A DNA stretch of 37,362 nt from an uncultured Pseudomonadales bacterium (GCA_905182095.1 CAJJAQ010000025.1:1-37362); one strand, 5' to 3'; shown: positions 24,141 through 32,599, counted from the first letter of the stretch. Notes: generated from the letters alone by a model not told the origin. Numbers and translations: made by a program.

Positions 24141-26327
24141 TTGGACATCACTCATATTATCGACGGGCTCAATGAGCCCCAACGCGAGGCTGTATCTGCG
24201 CCCCTCTCCAATGCCTTGGTTATTGCCGGCGCCGGGAGTGGTAAAACTCGAGTACTGGTGCATCGAATCGCTTGGCTAGTAGACATCGAGCACGTATCTC
24301 CTCATGGCATCTTGGCCGTTACATTTACTAACAAGGCCGCTGCTGAGCTACGCGCGCGCACTGAATCGCTGCTTAATGTTTCCGCTAGATCCATGTGGGT
24401 GGGTACATTTCACAGCTTGGCTCATAGGCTGCTGCGTATGCATTGGTTGGAAGCGAAATTACCGCAGAGCTTCCAGATTTTAGACAGCGATGACCAACTG
24501 CGGTTGATTAAGCGAATAATGAAGGCCCAGAGCATTGATGACAAAAAGTGGCCTGCGCGACAAATTGCCTGGTTTATTAACGGCCAAAAAGATGAGGGTC
24601 GAAGGGCTAAAGAAGTGCCTACAGGCGATGATTTGTTTCAAATTACTCATCAGCAGGTATACCAAGCTTATGAAGACGCCTGTAACCAAGGCGGCCTAGT
24701 AGATTTTGCCGAGCTGCTTTTACGTAGTCACGAGCTATGGCTGAACAACCCTGAGTTACTGGCCCATTACCAAACGCGCTTCCAGCACGTACTGGTGGAC
24801 GAATTCCAAGACACCAATACAATTCAATATGCTTGGCTGCGAGTGTTGGTGGGCACAAATTCAAAAATTATGGCGGTGGGCGATGATGACCAGTCAATTT
24901 ATGGCTGGCGTGGCGCCAAGATTGAAAATATTCAGCGTTTTAGCGAAGACTTCAGCGATGTAATGACCGTTCGTTTGGAGCAAAACTACCGCTCCACCCA
25001 AACTATTCTAGAGGCTGCCAACAGCCTTATTCAGCGTAATACCAACCGACTCGGTAAAGAGTTATGGTCCGAAGGGGAAAAAGGCGAGTTGATAAAACTC
25101 TATGCCGGCTTTAACGACTTGGACGAAGCTCGCTTCATTGCCGAACGTATTGCTCAATGGATAGAGGGCGGTGGCAGTCCAAATGAAGCGGCAATTTTGT
25201 ATCGTTCAAATGCTCAGTCCCGGGTTTTAGAGGAAGCCTTACTGCGCGCGAATATTCCCTACCAAATTTACGGTGGACAGCGTTTCTTTGATCGCATTGA
25301 AATTAAGAATGCGTTGGCCTATATGCGCCTTATCGAAGATCGTAATTCCGATCCAGCTTTTGAACGGGTGGTGAATACACCGCCCAGAGGCATTGGCGAC
25401 AAAACCATAGAAGGCGTGCGCGCTCTTGCACGAACAAGAGGTGTGTCACTCTGGATTGCGGCTGAGGCCGGTATAGCCGAAGGGCTTTTTACCTCGCGGG
25501 TTCACGGCGCAATTGGCGCCTTCCTTGGTCTGATCAACGATCTTGCAGAAGCGGTAGCGCCACTAGATTTAGACGAGTTAGCCCAGCAAGTTGTTGAGGT
25601 CAGTGGGCTTATGCTCTTTCACAGTCAAGAGCGTGGTGAGCGCGGTTTAGCGCGCAAAGAAAACTTAGAAGAATTGGTCACTGCCTGTCGCCAGTTTAGC
25701 GGTGATCTGGTTTTTCCATTTGAAGATGGTGATCGAACTGAAGTCAGCGTTTTGCAAGAATTTCTAGATCAGATGACATTAGATGCGGGTAACCGCCAGG
25801 CGGCACAAGGTCCTAGTGTTCAAATGATGACCCTCCATTCGGCGAAAGGCCTTGAGTTTCCACTGGTATTTTTGGGCGGCATGGAAGAAGGCTTGTTCCC
25901 TCATCGAATGTCGGCCGACGAGCCTGGCCGCATGGAAGAAGAGCGACGTTTAGCCTATGTGGGGATCACTCGTGCAATGAAAGAGTTGTACTTAACCTAT
26001 GCCGAGAGCCGTCGCTTGCATGGCCAAGAAAACTATAATCGCCCAAGTCGCTTTTTGTTAGAGATGCCGAAAGAGCTGTTGTCTGAAGTGCGCATGAAAG
26101 GCAGTGGCAGTCGTTCTTATGGCGCCCCGGCTCCTCAGCGATCGATGTACAGCGACGAAGCTGTAGACGGTATGCGCATGGGGCAACGAGTGATGCATGG
26201 CAAATATGGTGAAGGGGTAGTACTGCAGTTTGAAGGCGGCGGCGAACGCGCCAAAGTTCAGGTTAATTTTGCTGAAGGTGCCAAGTGGTTAATGGTGGGC
26301 TACGCGAATCTACAAACTTTAGATTGA
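24141..26327 (+). CDS. uvrD: DNA helicase II UvrD
   Basis: UvrD is a 3'-5' superfamily 1A helicase for nucleotide excision and mismatch repair. All motifs are present in the 728 residues: AGAGSGKT (Walker A), VDEFQDTN (motif II), DDDQSIYGWRGA (III), LEQNYRSTQTIL (IV), MTLHSAKGLEFPLVF (V) and AYVGITRAMKELYLTYAESR (VI). The C-terminal Tudor-like domain (GMRMGQRVMHGKYGEGVVLQFEGGG) is complete. The start is TTG at 24141 with GAGG upstream; it gives the family N-terminus MDITHIIDGLNEPQREAV. Length and order of domains are normal. Confidence 0.96.
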   Translation: MDITHIIDGLNEPQREAVSAPLSNALVIAGAGSGKTRVLVHRIAWLVDIEHVSPHGILAVTFTNKAAAELRARTESLLNVSARSMWVGTFHSLAHRLLRMHWLEAKLPQSFQILDSDDQLRLIKRIMKAQSIDDKKWPARQIAWFINGQKDEGRRAKEVPTGDDLFQITHQQVYQAYEDACNQGGLVDFAELLLRSHELWLNNPELLAHYQTRFQHVLVDEFQDTNTIQYAWLRVLVGTNSKIMAVGDDDQSIYGWRGAKIENIQRFSEDFSDVMTVRLEQNYRSTQTILEAANSLIQRNTNRLGKELWSEGEKGELIKLYAGFNDLDEARFIAERIAQWIEGGGSPNEAAILYRSNAQSRVLEEALLRANIPYQIYGGQRFFDRIEIKNALAYMRLIEDRNSDPAFERVVNTPPRGIGDKTIEGVRALARTRGVSLWIAAEAGIAEGLFTSRVHGAIGAFLGLINDLAEAVAPLDLDELAQQVVEVSGLMLFHSQERGERGLARKENLEELVTACRQFSGDLVFPFEDGDRTEVSVLQEFLDQMTLDAGNRQAAQGPSVQMMTLHSAKGLEFPLVFLGGMEEGLFPHRMSADEPGRMEEERRLAYVGITRAMKELYLTYAESRRLHGQENYNRPSRFLLEMPKELLSEVRMKGSGSRSYGAPAPQRSMYSDEAVDGMRMGQRVMHGKYGEGVVLQFEGGGERAKVQVNFAEGAKWLMVGYANLQTLD

Positions 26328-26374
26328 TTTGCGAGTAATCGAATGGAATGTGAGAAAGAATTTAGGGAAGAGAT

Positions 26375-27460
26375 ATGAAGAATGTTAGCTTAATCGTTAT
26401 TGCTGTGATTTTGGCGAGCTGCAGCGGTGAGAGTGGACAGCCCACGGTTTCGGCGGCTAGCCCTTCTAAAGCGCAAGTTTACCGATGGAAAATGATCACC
26501 ACTTGGCCCAAAAATCTACCTGGCTTAGGCACTGCACCTGAACGACTAGCCCAAAAGCTGAAGATTATGAGCGCTGGACGCCTAGATATTAAGGTGTATG
26601 GCGCTGGAGAATTGGTCGGTGCACTCGAAGTTTTTGATGCAGTGTCTCAGGGCACTGCCCAGATGGGACATGGCGCCGCCTACTACTGGCGCGGCAAGAT
26701 TCCTGCCGCTGCGTTTTTTGCTACGGTCCCATTCGGTATGAACGCCCAAGAAATGAATGGTTGGCTGCACTATGGAGGCGGTCTAGAACTTTGGCGTGAA
26801 CTCTACGCGCCGTTCAATTTAGTGCCTTTTGCCGCCGGTAATTCAGGTGTGCAAATGGCCGGTTGGTTTAACAAGGAAATTAACTCAGTTGCAGATCTAG
26901 AAGGCTTGAAGATGCGCATCCCCGGTTTAGGTGGAGAAGTTTTGGCCAGAGCCGGTGGTACGCCAGTGGTCTTACCCGGTGGTGAAATTTTCACCGCACT
27001 ACAAACGGGGGTTATTGACGCTACCGAATGGGTGGGGCCTTACAACGATTTAGCTTTCTCATTACATACTGCCGCAAAATACTATTACTACCCCGGATGG
27101 CACGAGCCGGGCCCTACATTAGAAGCAATGGTTAATAAGGAAGCTTGGGATTCCTTGCCAGATGATTTGCAGATGATGATAGAAGTGGCCACTAAAGCGA
27201 TTAACGAGGACATGTTGAGTGAGTTTACTGCGCGCAATAATGCAGCTCTGGTGACCCTTGTTGAAGAACACGGTGTGCAACTGCGCAGGCTACCCGATGA
27301 TGTATTAGCCAAACTAAAAGATATATCCCAAGAGGTAGTCGCAGAAGCAGCCCTAGAAAATGAACTGGCTGGGCGCATCCATGATTCTTATACAACCTTC
27401 CAGCAAGATGTCAGCAAGTATCATGCATATAGCGAACAAGCATATCTAAACGCGCGGTAG
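26375..27460 (+). CDS. TRAP transporter substrate-binding lipoprotein (DctP/TakP-like)
   Basis: This is a periplasmic solute receptor for a TRAP transporter. The 361 residues start with a lipoprotein signal (lipobox LASC at 13-16). The DctP fold follows, with the segment typical of organic and keto-acid binders: KMITTWPKNLPGLG, the ligand Arg in LEGLKMRIPGLGGEVLARAGGTPVVLPGGEIFTALQTGVIDATEWVGP, and KYYYYPGWHEPGP. These features resemble TakP (2-oxoacid binding) more than C4-dicarboxylate DctP; the substrate remains a guess. GGGAAGAGAT precedes the ATG. The matching membrane subunits are probably dctM/dctQ at 28455-30343, oddly encoded on the opposite strand. Confidence 0.9.
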   Translation: MKNVSLIVIAVILASCSGESGQPTVSAASPSKAQVYRWKMITTWPKNLPGLGTAPERLAQKLKIMSAGRLDIKVYGAGELVGALEVFDAVSQGTAQMGHGAAYYWRGKIPAAAFFATVPFGMNAQEMNGWLHYGGGLELWRELYAPFNLVPFAAGNSGVQMAGWFNKEINSVADLEGLKMRIPGLGGEVLARAGGTPVVLPGGEIFTALQTGVIDATEWVGPYNDLAFSLHTAAKYYYYPGWHEPGPTLEAMVNKEAWDSLPDDLQMMIEVATKAINEDMLSEFTARNNAALVTLVEEHGVQLRRLPDDVLAKLKDISQEVVAEAALENELAGRIHDSYTTFQQDVSKYHAYSEQAYLNAR

Positions 27461-27475
27461 TGGGAGTAGGCGAGT

Positions 27476-28303
27476 ATGGAATTAAAGTGCACTGAGTACC
27501 AAGTAGACGCTGACGGCATCGCAACGATCTGGTTGAACCGTCCGCATCGGATGAACGCCTGGACCGGTAGACTACACACCGAATATCGCTATTTGCTGGA
27601 ACAAGCCAACGATGATCAAAAGGTTCGAGTGATTGTTGTTAGCGGTAGAGGCAAAGGGTTTTGTGTTGGCGGCGATAGTGATGCGCTTAATGGTCATTCG
27701 GAACGTGGTGGCTACGATTCTGGCACCAAAGCAGATATTGCGCAGCCAGGTTTCGGCACCAGTCCGGAATTCGATGCAGCTTTTGCCTATCATTTTGGGT
27801 TAGATAAACCTGTGATTGCGGCAATGAACGGTCCGGCTGCGGGGGTTGGTTTAGCCCTCGCTTGCTTTGCCGATTTGCGTTTTGCTGTGCCCGGTGTGAA
27901 ATTCACAACTGCTCACGGCAAACTCAATTTGCCCGCCGAATATGGCCTTTCTTGGATGTTGCCAAAGATTATGGGTCTTGGCCGGGCTAATGATTTACTC
28001 CTAACCAGTAGAGTGTTTACTTCAGACGAAGCCCAGCAATTGGGTTTTGTGAATCAACTGTTTAGTGCCGATGAACTGCTGCCTAAATGCTACGAATATG
28101 CGCGCAACCTGATTCGTAGCGTTTCACCTAATTCTTTGCGGCAGACCAGATGGCAAATTTATCGTGACTTACACCGAGATGTGGCGGCGTCTGTGAAGGA
28201 CTCGGAACATTTAATTAACGAGATGGCAAAGGAAGAAGATTTTCGCGAGGGCGTGGCCGCTCTGGTTGAAAAGCGCAGTCCTGATTGGCCTTCTCTGAAG
28301 TAA
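27476..28303 (+). CDS. Enoyl-CoA hydratase/isomerase family protein
   Basis: This is a crotonase-fold enzyme of 275 residues acting on acyl-CoA thioesters. The first oxyanion-hole segment (VVSGRGKGFCVGGDSDAL), the second (AAMNGPAAGVGLALACFADLRFAV) and the catalytic-side loop with a Glu (LNLPAEYGLSWMLPKIMGLGRAN) are all visible, as is the C-terminal EDFREGVAALVEKRSPDW. The reaction and CoA substrate cannot be deduced. It starts 15 bp behind the TRAP receptor gene with a good GGGAGTAGG site and is likely co-transcribed. That suggests catabolism of an imported organic acid (inference). Confidence 0.9.
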   Translation: MELKCTEYQVDADGIATIWLNRPHRMNAWTGRLHTEYRYLLEQANDDQKVRVIVVSGRGKGFCVGGDSDALNGHSERGGYDSGTKADIAQPGFGTSPEFDAAFAYHFGLDKPVIAAMNGPAAGVGLALACFADLRFAVPGVKFTTAHGKLNLPAEYGLSWMLPKIMGLGRANDLLLTSRVFTSDEAQQLGFVNQLFSADELLPKCYEYARNLIRSVSPNSLRQTRWQIYRDLHRDVAASVKDSEHLINEMAKEEDFREGVAALVEKRSPDWPSLK

Positions 28304-28354
28304 ATCATACTGTGGTGTAGCGGAAAGACTGTTTGGGTTTTTCCCCTGGTTGAC

Positions 28355-28432
28355 TTAGATTTTCAGTCTAGATTTTCAGTCTAGATTTTTGGTCTAGATT
28401 TGCGTTCTAGATCTGCGCTCTAAACCTGCGCG
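28355..28432. repeat. 13-bp tandem repeat array, six copies
   Basis: Six gapless 13-bp units run from TTAGATTTTCAGT through CTAGATTTTCAGT, CTAGATTTTTGGT, CTAGATTTGCGTT and CTAGATCTGCGCT to CTAAACCTGCGCG. They fill the gap between the convergent enoyl-CoA hydratase gene and dctM. Units change step by step from AT-rich to GC-rich along the array. The CTAGA core is shared with the 12-bp array at 23890, though the units differ otherwise. Confidence 0.9.
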
Positions 28433-28454
28433 ATATGGTTTTCGGCAGCGCAGA

Positions 28455-29810
28455 TTATTTCAGCAGCCCGGGTAACCATGTTGCCATTTCGGGCCATACT
28501 AGCAGTGCACAGAGCAATACTAGCTGTAATCCGATAAAGGGCGCCACGCCACGGTAGATTTCTGCGGTAGCTACTGAAGCCGGGGCGACCCCGCGTAAAT
28601 AAAATAGCGCAAAGCCAAAGGGTGGGGTTAGAAAGGAGGTTTGCAGATTAACCGCGATCAAAATGCCGAGCCAGATGGGGTCTACTCCCATTGCCATAAG
28701 CACCGGCCCAACTATAGGCACCACGACAAATGTTATCTCGATAAAATCGAGGATAAAGCCCAATAAAAAAATCACCAGCATAACGATAGCTAGCGCGCCC
28801 CACATGCCGCCAGGCATTTGCTCGAACATTGACTGCACCAATTCTTCGCCGCCGAAGCCGCGAAAGACTAACGAAAAAATAGAAGCACCCAGCAAGATAA
28901 AAAACACCATGCCAGTGGTGGACAAGGTTGCGGAACAAACTTCGGAGAGGTTCTGTAAGTTGATACGAGAATAAAGCAGACCCAAGATCAGTGCGCCAGA
29001 AGCCCCCACTCCTGCCGCCTCAGTCGGCGTAGCATAGCCGCCAATAATGGAACCGAGTACTGCGAGGATCAGTAGCAGCGGCGGTGCCAATGCTTTGAAA
29101 ATGGGGGTTAAGGCAACTGCTTCAGTACGCTCTGCTTTGGGCATAGAGTCTGGATAAACGATTACCCGAAAAATAATGTAACCCAAGTACAACAAAACCA
29201 AACAAATGCCCGGAATAATCGCCCCTGCGAACAGGTCGCCAACGGAAATGGATTTGGGTGCAAAAATACCCATATTTAGCTGGGCCTGCTGGTAACCGTT
29301 GGACAACACGTCGCCGAGCAACACCAGAGCAATAGACGGCGGGATGATTTGCCCCAATGTGCCAGTGGCGCAAATTGTTCCCGTAGCGACACTGGCTGGG
29401 TAGTTGCGCTCCAGCATAATAGGTAGAGACATTAAGCCCATGGTGACTACTGTTGCCCCCACAATGCCAGTACTTGCGGCCATTAACATGCCGACCAAAA
29501 TCACTGTCACCGCAAGACCACCTCTGAAGCGGCCTAGCAATGCCGATAGGTTCGAGAGTAGGTCTTCGGCGATTTTGGTTTTTTCTAGCAACACACCCAT
29601 AAAAACAAACAGGGGTACTGCAATCAGTGTTTGGTTGGTAATGATGCCAAAGAGGCGGCCTGACACGAAGCCAAGATCGTTGGCGTCGAAGGTGCCGGTG
29701 GCAATGCCGAACATAGCAAAGATCAATGAAACCCCAGCCAGGGTCAATGCCACGGGGTATCCACTGAGTAATACGAGGAAGGTTACGGCAAATAGAAGGA
29801 GTGGCAACAT
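28455..29810 (-). CDS. dctM: TRAP transporter large membrane subunit (DctM-type)
   Basis: This is the channel-forming subunit of a tripartite ATP-independent periplasmic transporter. The 451-residue product has about 11-12 membrane segments and DctM family motifs (PLFVFMGVLLEKTKIAEDLL, ASTGIVGATVVTMGLMSLPIML, GTICATGTLGQIIPPSIALVLLGD, GGYATPTEAAGVGASGALILGLLY, LQTSFLTPPFGFALFYLRGVAP). It follows dctQ by 5 bp, so the two are one transcription unit. It belongs to the larger subtype usually paired with TakP-like receptors. Transcription converges on the receptor and hydratase genes. Confidence 0.93.
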   Translation of the reverse strand: MLPLLLFAVTFLVLLSGYPVALTLAGVSLIFAMFGIATGTFDANDLGFVSGRLFGIITNQTLIAVPLFVFMGVLLEKTKIAEDLLSNLSALLGRFRGGLAVTVILVGMLMAASTGIVGATVVTMGLMSLPIMLERNYPASVATGTICATGTLGQIIPPSIALVLLGDVLSNGYQQAQLNMGIFAPKSISVGDLFAGAIIPGICLVLLYLGYIIFRVIVYPDSMPKAERTEAVALTPIFKALAPPLLLILAVLGSIIGGYATPTEAAGVGASGALILGLLYSRINLQNLSEVCSATLSTTGMVFFILLGASIFSLVFRGFGGEELVQSMFEQMPGGMWGALAIVMLVIFLLGFILDFIEITFVVVPIVGPVLMAMGVDPIWLGILIAVNLQTSFLTPPFGFALFYLRGVAPASVATAEIYRGVAPFIGLQLVLLCALLVWPEMATWLPGLLK

Positions 29811-29815
29811 AGGCG

Positions 29816-30322
29816 TTATTTGGTCTTACCGGCGTTTAGGAGTAGTGAGGCCTGCGCCGCAATGGAGGCTAAGCCCTGTAAGAACATTAACGCTGCGGTA
29901 ATTGGTAAAAGGGTTTTCAGCAGAAATACGCCGGGAATACCGCCAACTTCAGAAGATCTTTCAGTAATGCGCCAACTGTTTTCTACATAGGTAAAGCTAA
30001 TGAAGAAGATAAAACCAGCGACTGGCAGCAAAAACAAACAATGGCCTAACAAATCTATAACGGCTCTTTTGGTCTCGCTGAGATTGCTATAAATAATGTC
30101 CACCCGCACGTGGGAGTTTTCAGCGATACCCATTGGAATGGCGAGCATGAATAAAACGCCGTGCATATACATGATCGACTCTTGGATAAATACACTGCCG
30201 CTGCCAAAAGCGTAACGCAGCAAAACGATGCCCATGGTCAGTACAACCATGGCCAGGGTTAGCCAGCGAATAGGTTGGCATGCGGCGACAGCTATTTGCC
30301 CTGCGCGGGCGAAAAACCCCAT
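29816..30322 (-). CDS. dctQ: TRAP transporter small membrane subunit (DctQ-type)
   Basis: This is the four-helix accessory subunit of the TRAP transporter. About 168 residues contain four hydrophobic segments and the DctQ-like stretch MVVLTMGIVLLRYAFGSGSVFIQESIMYMHGVLFMLAIPMGIAENSHVRVDIIY. I use ATG at 30322, with GAGAG eight bases before it. A TTG at 30343, overlapping the ubiA stop as TTGA, would add seven residues and imply coupling to ubiA; both are possible. It lies between ubiA and dctM. Confidence 0.88.
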   Translation of the reverse strand: MGFFARAGQIAVAACQPIRWLTLAMVVLTMGIVLLRYAFGSGSVFIQESIMYMHGVLFMLAIPMGIAENSHVRVDIIYSNLSETKRAVIDLLGHCLFLLPVAGFIFFISFTYVENSWRITERSSEVGGIPGVFLLKTLLPITAALMFLQGLASIAAQASLLLNAGKTK

Positions 30323-30339
30323 TAGTGAATCTCTCACGC

Positions 30340-31227
30340 TCAAGGGCTACCCGTCAAAACGTACTGCGTTAACAATAGTTCGATCAGAGTGAAGGAGAGT
30401 AGGCTGGCGCCCACCAAGATGTTATTACGGAAAGCCGCGAAACAACCCATACGCTCGCGGTCGCGGATCAGCCATTGTTGATAAACGAAAAAGCCTGCAA
30501 TGACGATTAAGCCAGCATAATAGGCGTGCGCATAACCCAGCCTTTGCCCGAGTAAATATAGACCCGTTAAGGTTAGCGCTTGCAGAATGCCGATCATCAC
30601 CTTGTCTAAATCACCAAATAGTATCGCGGTGCTTTTAATGCCAACTTTTAGGTCGTCGTTGCGATCTACCATTGCATATTGCGTATCGTAGGCAACGATC
30701 CATAGCAGACTGGTAAAAAACATCAGTATGCTTTCTGATGGAACTGCTAGGCCTTGGGCAGACCAAGCCATTGGAATACCCCAGCTAAATGCTGCCCCAA
30801 GTACTACCTGTGGCATGTGTGTCCAGCGTTTCATGAACGGGTAAGCAATGGCGAGGGCCAAGCCACCAAAAGCTAGAAGCTGGGTGGTTTGGTTGAGAAA
30901 TAGCAGCAGCACGCCGGCACTGATTATGAGGCCGAAAAACAAACTCAACGCCTGTTTGGAAGAAATTACTCCGGTGACTAAGGGTCGCTCTTTGGTGCGT
31001 TCAACAAAGCCGTCTACCTTGCGGTCAGCAAAGTCGTTAATAACGCATCCTGCACTGCGCATAATAAAAGTGCCAAGGGTGAAGATCACAACCAGGTGCA
31101 ATGGCGGCAAGCCCCCGGCTGCCATGCACAGTGCTGCCAATGTGGGCCAGAGCAGCAATAGTGTGCCCACGGGCTTATCTAGGCGCATGAGCTGTAAATA
31201 ATCTTGCAGTGTGGGCGAGTTCATCAA
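30340..31227 (-). CDS. ubiA: 4-hydroxybenzoate octaprenyltransferase UbiA
   Basis: UbiA is the membrane prenyltransferase that joins the polyprenyl chain to 4-hydroxybenzoate in ubiquinone synthesis. The 295-residue, multi-helix product contains both Asp-rich catalytic motifs: NDFADRKVDGFVERTKERP and YDTQYAMVDRNDDLKVGIKSTAILFG. The N-terminal MRLDKPVGTLLLLWPTLAAL is also diagnostic. Length is normal. It is divergent from the rubredoxin gene at 31453; ubiA, ubiC and rubA also lie near one another in Pseudomonas (recalled). No ubiC is present here. Confidence 0.96.
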   Translation of the reverse strand: MMNSPTLQDYLQLMRLDKPVGTLLLLWPTLAALCMAAGGLPPLHLVVIFTLGTFIMRSAGCVINDFADRKVDGFVERTKERPLVTGVISSKQALSLFFGLIISAGVLLLFLNQTTQLLAFGGLALAIAYPFMKRWTHMPQVVLGAAFSWGIPMAWSAQGLAVPSESILMFFTSLLWIVAYDTQYAMVDRNDDLKVGIKSTAILFGDLDKVMIGILQALTLTGLYLLGQRLGYAHAYYAGLIVIAGFFVYQQWLIRDRERMGCFAAFRNNILVGASLLSFTLIELLLTQYVLTGSP

Positions 31228-31311
31228 ATAAGGACGATTCGTTGATTGAGTTCTAGAGTTTAGTGATTTAGTGGGCTTAGGACCACAATGTAGCCAAATA
31301 GCTTTGCTTTA

Positions 31312-31321
31312 GTGACGTCAC
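31312..31321. promoter_or_regulatory. Perfect 10-bp palindrome GTGACGTCAC
   Basis: This perfect palindrome lies in the 225-bp divergent gap between ubiA and the rubredoxin gene. It could be an operator; the binding protein is not known. A 10-bp palindrome can also arise by chance. Confidence 0.25.
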
Positions 31322-31385
31322 AGAAGGAAAATATTCGTAGATCCACGCTAAAACTCAATTTACGGGCAATATTTGCATGCCGGCG

Positions 31386-31414
31386 TTGATTTTTTCAAGT
31401 TCTCAGCTTAGTTT
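31386..31414 (+). promoter_or_regulatory. Possible sigma-70-type promoter of the rubredoxin gene
   Basis: TTGATT (31386-31391) and TAGTTT (31409-31414) are separated by 17 bp, 38 bp before the rubredoxin ATG. The -10 element is a weak match, so this is tentative. Confidence 0.35.
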
Positions 31415-31452
31415 AGCGCGCCTCAATAGTGTCGACTTAAGGTCAGAATTAC

Positions 31453-31620
31453 ATGAAGAAATGGCAGTGTATCGTCTGTGGTTGGATTTACGATGAAGCG
31501 GAAGGCTGTGAAGATGAAGGCGTACCACCAGGTACTGCATGGGATGACGTCGATGCAGATTTCGCATGCCCTGAATGTGGCGTGGGTAAAGACGATTTCG
31601 AAATGGTTGAGATCGGCTAA
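31453..31620 (+). CDS. rubA: Rubredoxin
   Basis: Rubredoxin is a small iron electron carrier. The 55-residue protein begins [18 protein letters not shown] and carries both iron-binding knuckles, C6-x2-C9-G and C39-PEC42-G, plus the [21 protein letters not shown] pattern of the family. It is complete and of normal length. AAGGT at about 31439-31443 is the probable ribosome-binding site. It is divergent from ubiA. In pseudomonads such rubredoxins serve alkane hydroxylation or oxidative-stress reactions; which applies here cannot be told, as no hydroxylase or rubredoxin reductase is in the window. Confidence 0.95.
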   Translation: MKKWQCIVCGWIYDEAEGCEDEGVPPGTAWDDVDADFACPECGVGKDDFEMVEIG

Positions 31621-31894
31621 AGCCGAATTTTGACCACCTCATTGCGGATGGGTGATGTGCATTCTATGTAGTATTGTTCTGCGCAATATTCTTGTTCCCT
31701 TGCGGCTCTAATTATTTCTCTTCGTGATATGGCCGTTCGGCCGAGTGTTTTCTGCACCCACATTGAATGGTTTGGGTGCACACCTCTAAATTCCTCGTCT
31801 GGGTTCGCTGCGGTAGCTTTGCGCTGCTGCCAATTTTTTGGTGGTCCTTGATCTGTCGTGTATGAGCGCAAAAAAGGCAAAAGATTGAAAAATC

Positions 31895-31909
31895 AGAACC
31901 ATTGGTTCT
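31895..31909. promoter_or_regulatory. Perfect inverted repeat AGAACCA-T-TGGTTCT
   Basis: Seven-base arms surround a single central base, an operator-like geometry. It lies about 265 bp upstream of the membrane/ImmA cassette. No T-tract follows, so it is not a terminator. The binding factor is unknown. Confidence 0.35.
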
Positions 31910-32101
31910 AGAACGTATGTCCTATATTTCTTACCTGCTTGGTGGTGAATGTACTAAGCACTGACACCCTCGGTGATATTTTTCGCTTCCTGAAACAAAG
32001 TTAGTCTTTTGGTTATTAACTTTAAGCTTGGCTTCAAGCCCGTTGGTCGGAAAGAAATATAACTAAGGTGTGGGCTGAGAGATGCTCATACGAGCGAATG
32101 G

Positions 32102-32141
32102 TTGATTTTGCTAAATTGATTTTGCAAATTCGATTTTAAAT
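32102..32141. repeat. Three imperfect 13-14-bp repeats
   Basis: TTGATTTTGCTAAA, TTGATTTTGCAAA and TTCGATTTTAAAT are arranged head to tail, 33 bp before the TTG start of the membrane protein. They may be a slippage product or repeated binding sites in the promoter region. Confidence 0.6.
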
Positions 32142-32173
32142 AGGGAAAGCATTGATGCAGACTAAGGTAGGGG

Positions 32174-32599
32174 TTGAGCCTTGCGGTGAAGCTATTTGGC
32201 ACACAGGTGAGTAGCAGTAAAACATTGGCGTTATGTTTGGGCGTAGCGGTGGTATGCATTTTTGTCCTGATTTTGTTTGTTTTTTCTCCAATTTCATTAG
32301 GTATAGTCGATTGCGAGGGCTGTTCTACTGAGTCAATTGCACTGGCCGGTCATCTTGGTCGGTTGGATATTGTTTCCTTAGCACTGGTATTTGTTGGACT
32401 AGGCGTTGGTTTCTTCGCGCTTTTTGGATTTGGTACGATCAAGGAAGATGTTGTGAACTCGGCGAAGAAAGCTGCAATTGAAGCGGTCCGGGCGGAGTTA
32501 AAAGCAGAAGTAGAACGGGCCCACACCAACTATATGTTGGCTCTTGAGACATCAGAGCGCACTAATGCAGGCTCTACCGGAAAGTTGGAGGATTTGTGA
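32174..32599 (+). CDS. Two-helix membrane protein with extracytoplasmic CxxC, paired with ImmA/IrrE peptidase
   Basis: This 141-residue protein is not a recognised family. There is a first membrane segment at about 17-41, a short loop containing C47-EG-C50, a second membrane segment at about 65-87, and then a charged helix (about 90-125; AKKAAIEAVRAELKAEVERA) likely to form a cytoplasmic coiled coil. The TTG start at 32174 has AAGG seven bases upstream; a GTG at 32186 is an alternative. Its stop overlaps the ATG of the peptidase gene (TGATG), so the two are translationally coupled. A sensor or anchor that presents the peptidase is an inference from this pairing. Confidence 0.75.
   Translation: MSLAVKLFGTQVSSSKTLALCLGVAVVCIFVLILFVFSPISLGIVDCEGCSTESIALAGHLGRLDIVSLALVFVGLGVGFFALFGFGTIKEDVVNSAKKAAIEAVRAELKAEVERAHTNYMLALETSERTNAGSTGKLEDL

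Larger units (their letters stand above)
31621..32173. other. 553-bp AT-richer region between rubredoxin and the membrane/ImmA cassette
   Basis: No convincing gene is present. An 87-codon minus-strand frame (31617-31880) exists, but it needs a TTG start, has no ribosome-binding site and overlaps the rubredoxin stop. The region holds a 15-bp perfect inverted repeat (31895-31909) and three imperfect 13-14-bp repeats (32102-32141). Just before the next gene a 19-codon frame (ATG 32155) overlaps its start in another phase. The AT-rich, gene-poor sequence marks the left edge of what looks like a small accessory insertion. Confidence 0.6.

Noticed and set aside
23890-28432. The 12- and 13-bp arrays as CRISPR arrays
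   Set aside because: Units are contiguous without spacers, diverge stepwise, and no cas genes are present.
29404-29901. 165-codon plus-strand frame across dctM/dctQ
   Set aside because: Antisense to two well-supported TRAP genes; no ribosome-binding site or domain.
31386-31398. TTGATTTTTTCAA as an FNR/Anr box before the rubredoxin gene
   Set aside because: It is 13 bp, one base short of TTGATnnnnATCAA, and the right half lacks ATCAA.
31617-31880. 87-codon minus-strand frame beside the rubredoxin gene
   Set aside because: It needs a TTG start, has no ribosome-binding site, overlaps the rubredoxin stop and resembles nothing I recognise; noted only within the gap description.
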